A stretch of DNA of 64,000 nt from contig NZ_JAODNM010000094.1 of assembly GCF_025464955.1 (NCBI RefSeq), forward strand, positions 1 through 64,000. The letters run 5' to 3'. Source of the stretch: Amycolatopsis sp. Its GTDB lineage: Bacteria; Actinomycetota; Actinomycetes; Mycobacteriales; Pseudonocardiaceae. The position numbers were made by a program, and so were the translations under genes. The notes under the pieces are model-generated. The model searched no databases, was not told the origin of the DNA, and worked only from the letters and a program-made list of their open reading frames with translations. Positions 1-7,097 of the stretch are shown one piece after another; the first letter of the stretch is position 1; the number at the start of each line of letters is the position of its first letter.

Positions 1-759
1 GTAGCCGGGAAGCGCGTCGTAGAAGAAGTCGAACAGGTCGTCGTGCATGGGCACGACCCGCTTCATGAACTCGACGTAGCGCATGAGCCGGGTGAGGTAG
101 TCGGTGAACAGCTGGACGGTCGCGACCGTGCCGACGCCGCCCGGATAGAGGGTGGACGGGTGGACGTGCCGGCCCTCCATGAGGCAGAACATCTCCCGGG
201 TGGACCTGCTGACCTGCAGGGCCTCCCGGTAGAACTCGCCGGACAGCGGGTTCAGCGACGTCATGATGTCGGAGATGAACTTGTAACCGTGCTCGCCGGC
301 GTGCGGAGCCTCGGTCCTCTTGGCCAGCTCCCAGACGCCCGGGTTGGTCTCGCGGACCATGCGCTCGCAGTAGTCCACCCCGACCAGATTCTCCTGGAAG
401 ATGTTGTGGTCGAACATGTACTCGGCCGACTCGCCGAGGTTGATGATCCATTCCCCGAGATGCGGCGGACGTACCCCGTAGGCCATGTTCTGCGCGTACA
501 CCGAGCAGGTCGCGTGGTTGTCCCCGCAGATCCCGCAGATCCGGCTGGTGATGAAATGCGCGTCGCGGGGGTCCTTGCCCTTCATGAAAATGCTGTACCC
601 GCGGAAGACCGACGACGTGCTGTGGCACTCGACGACCCTCTTCTGCGCCCAGTCGATCTTCGTGTAGATGCCGAGACTGCCGACGATCCGGGTGATCGGA
701 TCCCAGTTCATCTCGACCAGGTCGTTGCTTCCCTTGGAGCTCCTGCCTGAGGCGGCCAT
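1..759 (-). CDS. hhyL: Group 1h [NiFe] hydrogenase large subunit, 3' part missing
   Basis: Catalytic subunit of a high-affinity H2-oxidising [NiFe] hydrogenase of the actinobacterial 1h (formerly group 5) type. The first 253 codons are in the window, starting at ATG 759; the rest lies beyond the left edge. The L1 motif RICGICGDNHATCS, with nickel ligands Cys75 and Cys78, is intact. The C-terminal DPCxxCxxH ligands are not visible. The start lies 14 nt after the small-subunit stop, so the two are cotranscribed. The lead sequence WDPITRIVGSLGIYTKID fits the 1h subgroup, which in other actinobacteria scavenges atmospheric H2 during starvation. Family call is firm; the subgroup rests on remembered motifs plus the matching small subunit. 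Confidence 0.93.
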   Translation of the reverse strand, partial: MAASGRSSKGSNDLVEMNWDPITRIVGSLGIYTKIDWAQKRVVECHSTSSVFRGYSIFMKGKDPRDAHFITSRICGICGDNHATCSVYAQNMAYGVRPPHLGEWIINLGESAEYMFDHNIFQENLVGVDYCERMVRETNPGVWELAKRTEAPHAGEHGYKFISDIMTSLNPLSGEFYREALQVSRSTREMFCLMEGRHVHPSTLYPGGVGTVATVQLFTDYLTRLMRYVEFMKRVVPMHDDLFDFFYDALPGY

Positions 760-773
760 TGGTCAGTTCCCTT

Positions 774-1850
774 TCAACGCCAGGTCGAGCGGTAGCCGGT
801 CTGCAATTGCTTCCCCTTGTTACGCCACTTCGGTTCTTTGTCCGCCTTCTTCTCGGTGTACTTCCGCAACCTGCGGATCACCGAACCGTAGGCACCGCTG
901 GCCATGGCCGAAACGTGCGCGCCGGGGGGTTCGTCCATGAACGGCATGAACTTGTCCGGGAACCCGGGCATCGTGCAGCCGATGCAGATCCCGCCGACGT
1001 TGGGACAGCCGCCGACGCCGTTGATCCAGCCGCGCTTGGGGACATTGCACTTCACGACCGGGCCCCAGCAGCCGAGCTTGACCAGGCAGCGGGGTGAGTC
1101 GTAGGTGTCGGCGAACTGGCCCTGTTCGTAGTAGCCCGCCCGGTCGCAGCCTTCGTGCACGGTGTTTCCGAACAGCCACTGCGGACGGAGGTTGTCGTCG
1201 AGGGGGATCATCGGGGCCTGGCCGGCGGCCTGGTAGAGCAGGTACGTGATGGTCTCCGACAGGTTGTCCGGGTGGGTCGGGCAGCCGGGGACGCACACGA
1301 TCGGGATACCCGCTTTGGACTTCCAGTCCCAGCCGAGGTAGTCGGGGACGCCCATCGCGCCGGTCGGGTTTCCTTCCATGGCATGGATTCCGCCATAGGC
1401 GGCGCAGGTGCCGACGGCGAGCACGGCGAGCGCCTTGGGGGTCAACCTGTCCAACCATTCACTGGTGGTCATCGGCTGCCCGGTTTCGGGGTTGTTGCCG
1501 AACCCGCACCAGTAGCCTTCCTGTTTGATCGCCTCGTTCGGAATGGACCCTTCGACGACGAGGACGAACGGTTCCAGCTCGCCGCGGTCGGCCTTGTGGA
1601 ACCATTCGATGAACGTGTCGGCGCCCTGCTCCGGACCGCATTCGAAATCGATCAGCGGCCAGTGGACGGCGATCTTCGGCAGTCCCGGCAGCACACCGAG
1701 CACGATTTCCTCGATACTCGGCTGGGTGGCGGCGGTCAGCGCGACCGAGTCCCCGTCACAGGACAGGCCGGCGTTGATCCAGAGAATGTGGATCGGTTTG
1801 ACTTCTTCGGTCGGTTGGGCGTGCTTGGCTTCAGAGGCCGCTGTTGTCAC
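774..1850 (-). CDS. hhyS: Group 1h [NiFe] hydrogenase small subunit
   Basis: Electron-transferring FeS subunit, 358 aa, starting at ATG 1850 that overlaps the stop of the preceding SIS gene by 4 nt. There is no twin-arginine signal peptide, as expected for the 1h group. The proximal-cluster motif reads C31-D-G-D34: an aspartate stands where most hydrogenases have the second cysteine. This Cys-to-Asp exchange is the known signature of actinobacterial-type hydrogenases and has been linked to their oxygen tolerance. Further cluster ligands are visible in GTCAAYGG, CVPGCPTHPDN and the cysteine-rich C-terminal stretch with GGCPNVGGICIGC. Downstream partner is hhyL. Confidence 0.95.
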   Translation of the reverse strand: MTTAASEAKHAQPTEEVKPIHILWINAGLSCDGDSVALTAATQPSIEEIVLGVLPGLPKIAVHWPLIDFECGPEQGADTFIEWFHKADRGELEPFVLVVEGSIPNEAIKQEGYWCGFGNNPETGQPMTTSEWLDRLTPKALAVLAVGTCAAYGGIHAMEGNPTGAMGVPDYLGWDWKSKAGIPIVCVPGCPTHPDNLSETITYLLYQAAGQAPMIPLDDNLRPQWLFGNTVHEGCDRAGYYEQGQFADTYDSPRCLVKLGCWGPVVKCNVPKRGWINGVGGCPNVGGICIGCTMPGFPDKFMPFMDEPPGAHVSAMASGAYGSVIRRLRKYTEKKADKEPKWRNKGKQLQTGYRSTWR

Positions 1851-2611
1851 GACAGATCACCCTCGGGTGTTGGGACGTGTCCTTGGTGGTGTCCGGCTCG
1901 AGGTGCCGGGTTCGCGCGGCCCGCGTCTTGGGCTGCCAGCGCGGCGAGACTGAGTTCCCACAGCGCGTGATAAAGAGTCGTTTGTGCTTCCTGGATCCGG
2001 TGCACCGACGGGGAAGGCACGACGAACAGGTAGTCGATCGTGTCCAGCTCCGCCATCTTTCCGCCGTCGTACCCGGCGATTCCGACCGTCATGAGCCCGC
2101 GTCTGGCGGCTTCGTCGAACCCGCGCAGCAGGTTCGCCGAATTGCCGCTCGTCGACAGGCCGACCGCGATATCGCCGCGACGGCCGAACGCGCCGACCTG
2201 CCGGGCGAACACCACGTCGAAGCCGATGTCGTTCGACAAGGCCGTCACCACGGCGATGTCGTTGGTCAACCCGAACGCGGGCAGTGGCCGGGAATCGCCC
2301 GGTGGGCTCAGGAACAGGCTCGCCAGATCCTGGGCGTCGGTCGAGCTCCCGCCGTTGCCGAAAGCCAGCAGCCGTCCGCCGTTGCCGAACGCCGTCGCCA
2401 TGTCGCGGGCGCACGCGAGCAGTCGCCCGCCCTGCGCCTGGCACACTTCGCGGCGCAGTGCGGTGATCTCACGTGCTTTGTCCACAGTAGACTGACGGAC
2501 GCGCGCGAGTACGGCGTCGAGATCGCTCGTTGCGGAATAGAGAAACGGGTAGAGCGCTTCAAGGCCGCTTGCTTCCAACTCACTCACGTTCCCGTGTGAT
2601 GGGGAGCTCAA
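1847..2611 (-). CDS. SIS-domain protein, GmhA-like, hydrogenase-linked (first copy)
   Basis: 254 aa with one sugar-isomerase (SIS) domain resembling phosphoheptose isomerase GmhA. FGNGGSSTDAQ and GLSTSGNSANLL match the phosphosugar-binding loops, and QEAQTTLYH resembles the GmhA catalytic helix, although the usual His after QE-V/I is Gln here. It overlaps hypC upstream and hhyS downstream by 4 nt each, so it belongs to the hydrogenase operon. SIS proteins recur beside 1h hydrogenases in actinobacteria; their role there is not known to me. Heptose synthesis is unlikely as the job given the operon. The C-terminal tail of about 25 residues (PAPRAGHHQGH...) is His-rich and low-complexity. Confidence 0.85.
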   Translation of the reverse strand: MSSPSHGNVSELEASGLEALYPFLYSATSDLDAVLARVRQSTVDKAREITALRREVCQAQGGRLLACARDMATAFGNGGRLLAFGNGGSSTDAQDLASLFLSPPGDSRPLPAFGLTNDIAVVTALSNDIGFDVVFARQVGAFGRRGDIAVGLSTSGNSANLLRGFDEAARRGLMTVGIAGYDGGKMAELDTIDYLFVVPSPSVHRIQEAQTTLYHALWELSLAALAAQDAGRANPAPRAGHHQGHVPTPEGDLS

Positions 2612-2838
2612 CCGAGGGTGGCGATCGCTTCCTTGGCATGGACCAGGATGCGGTCGCCGACGCCCGCCGAAACCAGGGCGACACTGACCTCTTCGGTGCC
2701 CGAACCGGTGTCCACCATGGCGAGTCCGTCACCCAGCAGCTCGACCACCGTCACGGCGAGAGCGGTGTCGGAGCAGGTGATGCACACCCCGTCGTGGCAC
2801 TCGGGGACGGGCACTCTGTCCGCATCACGCTCGTTCAT
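2608..2838 (-). CDS. hypC: HypC/HupF-family hydrogenase maturation chaperone
   Basis: 76 aa, read from ATG 2838 to TGA 2608. HypC proteins carry the Fe(CN)2CO precursor with HypD and deliver it to the large subunit. Visible features are CHDGVCITCSD near the N-terminus, a beta-barrel-like core (VTVVELLGDGLAMVDTGSGTEEVSVAL) and the family ending VGDRILVHAKEAIATLG. In canonical HypC the essential Cys follows the initiator Met (MCxxxP). Here about 12 residues precede the first Cys, so this is an N-terminally extended HupF-like form rather than classic HypC. It overlaps both SIS genes by 4 nt. The gene is embedded in a larger open frame whose upstream part is not credible protein. Confidence 0.82.
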   Translation of the reverse strand: MNERDADRVPVPECHDGVCITCSDTALAVTVVELLGDGLAMVDTGSGTEEVSVALVSAGVGDRILVHAKEAIATLG

Positions 2839-3455
2839 GACGCCACTCCGGGGGTCAGGATGCCCGGTTGCTCGAAGAACACGTGGACCAGCTCCCAGAG
2901 CACGTGATAGGTCGTCACGTGGATCTCCTTGACCACCAAGGGATCGGCGGACTTCGCCACCAGGACGTGGTCCAGGCCCGGCAGGTCGGCGATCCGGCCG
3001 CCTGTCCCGCCGAGCAGCGCGGCGGTGAGCATGCCGAGGTCGCGTGCGGCGGCCAAACCCCGCAGCACGTTCTCGCAGTCGCCGTCGGTGGAGATCCCCA
3101 GTGCGATGTCTGCGGGCTCGGCGAGGAACCGGATCTGATGGGCGAATACTTCGGCCAGGCCCGCCCGGCTCGCGATGTTCGTCAGGGTCGCGATGTCCGC
3201 GGTGAGCGAGATGGCGGGCAACGCGCGTTTCCCGACGATCACCGGATGAACGAATTCGACGGCCACGTGCTGGGCGTCGGTGCTGGGGCCGCCGTTGCCG
3301 AACACGACGAGCTTGCCGCCGGAATGAAAGCGGACCGCCATCGCGTGGCACAGGCGCGCGACCTCGTCCGCTCGCGCGGCGAGGTCGGCAACCGGCGCTT
3401 CTCGCCGCGCGAAGATCTTTTCCACGGCGTCCGCGTCGTCGGAAGACCACGGCAT
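2835..3455 (-). CDS. SIS-domain protein, hydrogenase-linked (second copy, first gene of the operon)
   Basis: 206 aa from ATG 3455, chosen because GAGGAA lies 8 nt upstream; an open frame continues to 3518 without a better ribosome site. The SIS fold is visible in FGNGGPSTDAQHVAVEF and KEIHVTTYHVLWEL. It is a diverged paralogue of the SIS gene two positions downstream. Here the sugar-phosphate loop has decayed from STSGNS to STDGDC, while the QE/KE-x-H...H helix keeps the His that the other copy lost. The complementary losses suggest that the two chains could form one heteromer; that is inference. Its ATGA overlap with hypC makes it the promoter-proximal gene of the hydrogenase operon. Confidence 0.83.
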   Translation of the reverse strand: MPWSSDDADAVEKIFARREAPVADLAARADEVARLCHAMAVRFHSGGKLVVFGNGGPSTDAQHVAVEFVHPVIVGKRALPAISLTADIATLTNIASRAGLAEVFAHQIRFLAEPADIALGISTDGDCENVLRGLAAARDLGMLTAALLGGTGGRIADLPGLDHVLVAKSADPLVVKEIHVTTYHVLWELVHVFFEQPGILTPGVAS

Positions 3456-3612
3456 TGCAGTCACTTCCTCGGAGTGGGAGGCAGACCCTGTCCAAGGTAG
3501 AACTGAAAGCAAGATCACACAACAGCGATGTTGATGTTTTCAGTCCAATGTGTTAGTTCGAGACCTCTAAAATTGCTGGATCTCTTTTCACCTGTTCAGA
3601 TAAAGAGGTGGA

Positions 3613-3975
3613 TCATTTGCCGTCGGGCGTGTCGGAATGCGGCCGGACGCGGTGGATCAGGTCGTGCACGGTGGTGTCGGTGAGCCGGTACCGGACCACG
3701 CGGCCGCTGCGGTGGGCCGTGACGAGCCCGTGCGCGCGGAGCAGCCGGAGCGCCTGCGAGACGGCGGTGTCGGTCATCCTGGCGGCCACGGCCAGATCGG
3801 AGACGCAGATCTCCTTGGCGTAGTGGATGCAGACCAGCAGCGTCAGCCGGGACGGATCGGCGACCACCGAGAAGCGCTGGGCCCATTCGTCGATGCCCGC
3901 GCGATCGCCGAGACCGGCCAGGGCGTCTTCGACACGCTGCGGATCGATCAGGGGACGGACGGGCTCGGTGCTCAC
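3613..3975 (-). CDS. ArsR/SmtB-family metal-sensing repressor
   Basis: Winged-helix regulator of about 120 aa. A GTG at 3975 with GGAGG 15 nt upstream gives a family-typical N-terminus; an in-frame ATG at 4056 would add 27 residues that do not look like the family. The recognition helix is MTDTAVSQALRLLRAHGLV and the wing HRSGRVVRYRLTD. The C-terminal helix carries D-x-x-V-H-x-x-x-H followed by PHSD, resembling the His-rich alpha5 metal site of NmtR/KmtR nickel-cobalt sensors. It sits directly upstream of, and on the same strand as, the nickel-hydrogenase operon, so nickel-responsive control or Ni homeostasis is an attractive guess. Confidence 0.8.
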   Translation of the reverse strand: MSTEPVRPLIDPQRVEDALAGLGDRAGIDEWAQRFSVVADPSRLTLLVCIHYAKEICVSDLAVAARMTDTAVSQALRLLRAHGLVTAHRSGRVVRYRLTDTTVHDLIHRVRPHSDTPDGK

Positions 3976-4065
3976 GGGGCGAATTATCCCCTCCGGCACC
4001 GGTCGCCGCTCACGCGGCCACAGGCTGCCCATGACGGGTTCGGCCCGGTATCCCATGATGGCGGT

Positions 4066-4917
4066 ATGGCCATGCCGTCACCGCGCTCGATCTGGAGTCT
4101 GCTCGAGCCCATCCATGCCGTCACCTACTTCACCCCGCAGGCGCGGGCCGCGCACGAAGCCGTGGGGTTGCGTGGTTTCTGGCGCGGGTACGTCGCGATG
4201 CGGGCGGCGCCGCTCGGGCCCGCCGGGCTCGGCCCGGTGACGGCGGTCTTCTACAACTTCTCACCGTCGTTCCTCGCTCGGTCGCTGCCGGAGGTCTGGG
4301 ACATCGTGTCGCCCGCGCAGGCCCTCGCCGTTCGGACCGAGGGCGCGACGGCCTCACTGCGCGCGTACCTGCCGGACCTGCTCGACGAGTCCCGGATCGA
4401 CGGAGTACTCGGCACGCTGCGCGGGCTCGTCTCCCGTGCGGGGTGGGCGGGCCGGCCTCTCGGTGCGGCCAACGCGGCGCTGCCGTGGCCGGACAAGCCC
4501 GTCGAGGCACTGTGGCACGCGGCGACGGTGCTGCGGGAGCACCGCGGCGATGGTCACGTAGCCGTCCTGTCGGCTGAAGGCGTCGACGGCGTCGAGGCGC
4601 ACGTGTTGCGAGACGCAGAGGAAGGCAACCGAGCGTCGATCATGGCCATCCGCGGCTGGACCGACGTGGAGTGGGATGACGGCGTCGCGCGCCTAGCCGC
4701 GCGCGGTCTGCTCGCGCCTGCCGGCGGGCTCACCGCCGAAGGTGCTGCCCTGCGTGCACACATCGAGCAGCGCACGGACGACCTCGCCGCCGCCCCGTAC
4801 CGCGATGTCGACCCTGCCGAGTTGGTGGCGCTGGCCGACGTCCTCCGCCCTCTCGCCCGCGGCCTCGCCACCTCCGCCGTCCCCTATCCGAACCCCACCG
4901 GAGCCCCCGCCCCGTAG
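4066..4917 (+). CDS. SCO6745/SalK-like helix-turn-helix protein
   Basis: 283 aa, starting at ATG 4066 (a second ATG at 4072 is equally possible). The sequence matches the conserved actinobacterial family annotated SCO6745 or SalK-like: an N-terminal helical part (residues 10-60 with HAVTYFTPQARAAHEAVGLRGFWRGY) and a C-terminal MarR-like winged-helix part (GWTDVEWDDGVARLAARGLL...LTAEGAALR). No experimentally settled function is known to me. It is divergent from the arsR-like gene, with starts about 90 nt apart, and convergent with the ROK gene downstream. TAG at 4915 ends it. Confidence 0.72.
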   Translation: MAMPSPRSIWSLLEPIHAVTYFTPQARAAHEAVGLRGFWRGYVAMRAAPLGPAGLGPVTAVFYNFSPSFLARSLPEVWDIVSPAQALAVRTEGATASLRAYLPDLLDESRIDGVLGTLRGLVSRAGWAGRPLGAANAALPWPDKPVEALWHAATVLREHRGDGHVAVLSAEGVDGVEAHVLRDAEEGNRASIMAIRGWTDVEWDDGVARLAARGLLAPAGGLTAEGAALRAHIEQRTDDLAAAPYRDVDPAELVALADVLRPLARGLATSAVPYPNPTGAPAP

Positions 4918-4933
4918 GTAGGGCAGGGACGTT

Positions 4934-4980
4934 GTGAAGGCCTAGTTGAGTGCGCTTTACGCTGTGAAGGTGGCCTTCAC
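4934..4980. terminator. Inverted repeat between convergent genes
   Basis: Arms GTGAAGGCC (4934-4942) and GGCCTTCAC (4972-4980) match perfectly over 9 bp across a 29-nt loop. The loop holds a second half-copy, GTGAAGG, and AGTGCGCTTTACGCT, which resembles the GCGTTNAACGC centre of the long palindromes elsewhere in this window. It lies between two convergent genes, so a bidirectional terminator is likely. Confidence 0.55.
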
Positions 4981-4996
4981 GACAGGTCACAGCCCG

Positions 4997-6196
4997 TTAT
5001 GCGCCGACGCGGCGTTCGAAGACGAGGCCCTCGGCGGTGCGCAGGCCGACGGTGATCGCGCCGGCGAGGACGGCGTCCTCGCCCAGTTCGCCCTGGACGA
5101 TCTTCGGCACCAGGGGAGTGAAGGCGTGCAGCGCGCGTTCCATGGGCTCGCGCAGCAGGTCGGCGTTGGCGCCCATGCCACCGCCGAGCACGATCAGCTC
5201 CGGGTCGACGACGGCAGCCACCGACGCGACGGTGTAGGCGAGCCTGTCAGCCTCCGCGTCCACGGCCCGTTGGGCCAGTTCGTCGCCGTCGCGTGCCAGC
5301 CGGAAGACCTGCCGCGCCGAACGAGCCGTGCCGAGCCCCAGTTCCCTCGCACCCCGGACGACGGACTGCGCCGCTGTCGCCTCTTCGAGGTGGCCGCGGG
5401 CGGGTGGCTCCAGCCCGGCCCGGTCCGCCGCCCTCAGCTGGCCGTAGGGCAGGTAGCCGATCTCGCCCGCCGCGCCCGTCGCGCCGCGGAAGACCTCGCC
5501 GTTGAGCATCAGGCCCATCCCGACCCCGGTGCCGATCGTGATGCAGGCAAACACGTCGACGCCCCGCGCGGCACCGCGCTCCCACTCGCCGACCGCGGTG
5601 AGGTTCGCGTCGTTCTCCACCACCACGTCCGGCCCGATCGCGGCCTCCAGCTCGTCGAGCAGGCCGGCCTTACCCCAGCCGGGCAGGTTGGGCGCGTGCC
5701 GGAAGCAGCGGCGGCTCGGATCGGCGACACCGGGGCTGCCGACGACGCGGACCAGGATGTCGTTCTGTTTCAGCCCCGCGGCCCGCACGGTCTCGGTCGC
5801 GAGCGCGCCGATCGCGGCGACCAGCGCGACACCCGACCTGGACGTATTGCGTTCGTCACGGTGCGCGACGATCGTGCCGCCGAGGTCGGCGATCGAGGTC
5901 CGCAGGTGTTCGCGGCCGATGTCGACCCCGAGGACGTACCCCGCCGTCGGGTCGGCCTCGTAGAGCACGGCCGAGCGTCCGGTACCGGTCGAGGTGTGCC
6001 CGGTGGCGCGGGCGAGCCCCACGCCTTCCAAGGCGAGCAGCGCCTGGCTCACCGTGGGCTTCGACAGTCCGGTGTCCTTGGCGATCTGGGGTCGGGTGGC
6101 CGGGCCGGAGCGCCGCAGCAGGTCCAGCACGGCCCGCTGGTTGATTTTGCGCATTCCGGCCGGCGTGCCGACCGGAGTTGTTTCGAGGCCGACCAC
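4997..6196 (-). CDS. ROK-family transcriptional regulator (first of two paralogues)
   Basis: 399 aa from GTG 6196. Residues 15-70 form an N-terminal winged helix (INQRAVLDLLRRSGPATRPQIAKDTGLSKPTVSQALLALE) and the rest a ROK/ASKHA sugar-binding domain with the phosphate motif VLGVDIGREHLRTS, GSPGVADP and VENDANLTAVGE. The ROK zinc motif (GHx9-11CxCGxxGCxE) is absent: the region reads GAAGEIGYLPYGQL with no cysteines. This points to a sugar-responsive repressor and not a kinase. A close paralogue lies at 61572-62765. Both genes share a GTTAAGAA-N-CTTT motif upstream. It is divergent from the DUF427 gene. Confidence 0.88.
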   Translation of the reverse strand: MVGLETTPVGTPAGMRKINQRAVLDLLRRSGPATRPQIAKDTGLSKPTVSQALLALEGVGLARATGHTSTGTGRSAVLYEADPTAGYVLGVDIGREHLRTSIADLGGTIVAHRDERNTSRSGVALVAAIGALATETVRAAGLKQNDILVRVVGSPGVADPSRRCFRHAPNLPGWGKAGLLDELEAAIGPDVVVENDANLTAVGEWERGAARGVDVFACITIGTGVGMGLMLNGEVFRGATGAAGEIGYLPYGQLRAADRAGLEPPARGHLEEATAAQSVVRGARELGLGTARSARQVFRLARDGDELAQRAVDAEADRLAYTVASVAAVVDPELIVLGGGMGANADLLREPMERALHAFTPLVPKIVQGELGEDAVLAGAITVGLRTAEGLVFERRVGA

Positions 6197-6261
6197 CGGC
6201 GCCTGCTTCCTGTCGAATGAGTTGTCAGTCAGTCCAAGTTATCGGCGCCGGCTGAGCAAGG

Positions 6262-6276
6262 GTTAAGAACCTTTCC
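6262..6276. promoter_or_regulatory. Candidate ROK operator
   Basis: GTTAAGAACCTTTCC lies in the 145-nt gap between the divergent ROK gene (start 6196) and the DUF427 gene (start 6342). The same pattern, GTTAAGAAACTTTAC, lies upstream of the second ROK gene at 62839-62853. Twelve of the first 13 positions agree. Operator function is inferred from this recurrence. Confidence 0.45.
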
Positions 6277-6341
6277 GATTCCGCCCGTTTCCGTAAGATC
6301 GTTCCCGAAATACCACCGTACGGAACGGGGTTGTGCTGTCC

Positions 6342-7097
6342 ATGAACACAGTCGGCCGCGGACGAGTCCGCGTTTCACCAGGTGCCAAGCGAATCAGGGC
6401 GTACTTCGGCGGGAAGGTCATCGCCGACACCGTCCATCCCTTGCTGGTGTGGGAAGTCCCCTACTACCCCGCCTACTACATTCCGTCCGGCGACGTGCGC
6501 ACGGAGTTCCTGTCCGCTACCGGTCGCACCCAGCACTCGCCGAGCAGGGGAGACGCCGTTCTGTCGAGCTTACGTGTCGACGAGCGGGAAGTCGTGGACG
6601 CCGCGCTGGAGTACGTCGATTCGCCCATCGACGAGCTTCGGGGCCATATCCGTCTCACCTGGGACGCCATGGACGCGTGGTTCGAAGAGGACGAAGAGGT
6701 GTTCACCCATCCGCGTGATCCTGGGGTGCGGGTCGACATCCTGCCGAGTTCGCGGCATGTCCGCGTCGAGATCGACGGCATGACCGTCGCCGATTCGGTG
6801 CGGCCGCGGCTGCTGTTCGAGACCGGGCTGCCCACGCGGTACTACCTGCCCAAGGTCGATGTCCGGCTCGACCTGCTCGAGCCGACCGCGACGATCACGC
6901 ACTGCCCGTACAAGGGTTCGGCCGAGTACTGGTCGGTGCGGACCGGAAAAGACGTTCATACCGACATCGCCTGGAGCTACCGCACTCCGCTGCCGGAGAG
7001 CCAGAAGGCCGCCGGGCTGATCGCGTTCACAGACGAGAAAGTCGACGTATATGTGGACGATGTTCTGCAGGTGCGACCGAAGACGAAGTTCTCTTAA
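6342..7097 (+). CDS. Tandem DUF427 (NTP_transf_9) protein
   Basis: 251 aa from ATG 6342; a GTG at 6333 is in frame but abuts the purine-rich CGGGG. Two copies of the DUF427 beta-sandwich fold are visible. Copy 1 (about residues 8-95) runs VRVSPGAKRIRAYFGGKVIADTVHP...YYIPSGDVRTEFL, and copy 2 (about 125-220) runs VRVEIDGMTVADSVRP...YYLPKVDVRLDLL...THCPYKGSAEYWSV. The ending HTDIAWSYRTPLPESQKAAGLIAFTDEKVDVYVDD is the family C-terminus. No biochemical role is established to my knowledge. Its end overlaps the convergent MFS gene by 4 nt. Confidence 0.85.
   Translation: MNTVGRGRVRVSPGAKRIRAYFGGKVIADTVHPLLVWEVPYYPAYYIPSGDVRTEFLSATGRTQHSPSRGDAVLSSLRVDEREVVDAALEYVDSPIDELRGHIRLTWDAMDAWFEEDEEVFTHPRDPGVRVDILPSSRHVRVEIDGMTVADSVRPRLLFETGLPTRYYLPKVDVRLDLLEPTATITHCPYKGSAEYWSVRTGKDVHTDIAWSYRTPLPESQKAAGLIAFTDEKVDVYVDDVLQVRPKTKFS

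Noticed and set aside
2839-3522. N-terminal extension of the hypC frame to 304 codons
   Set aside because: The extension is the shadow of the second SIS gene; only the last 76 codons match HypC, with ATG 2838 overlapping the SIS stop.
5000-6220. 424-codon plus-strand frame over the ROK regulator
   Set aside because: The ROK domain motifs lie on the minus strand; the plus frame is an antisense shadow.
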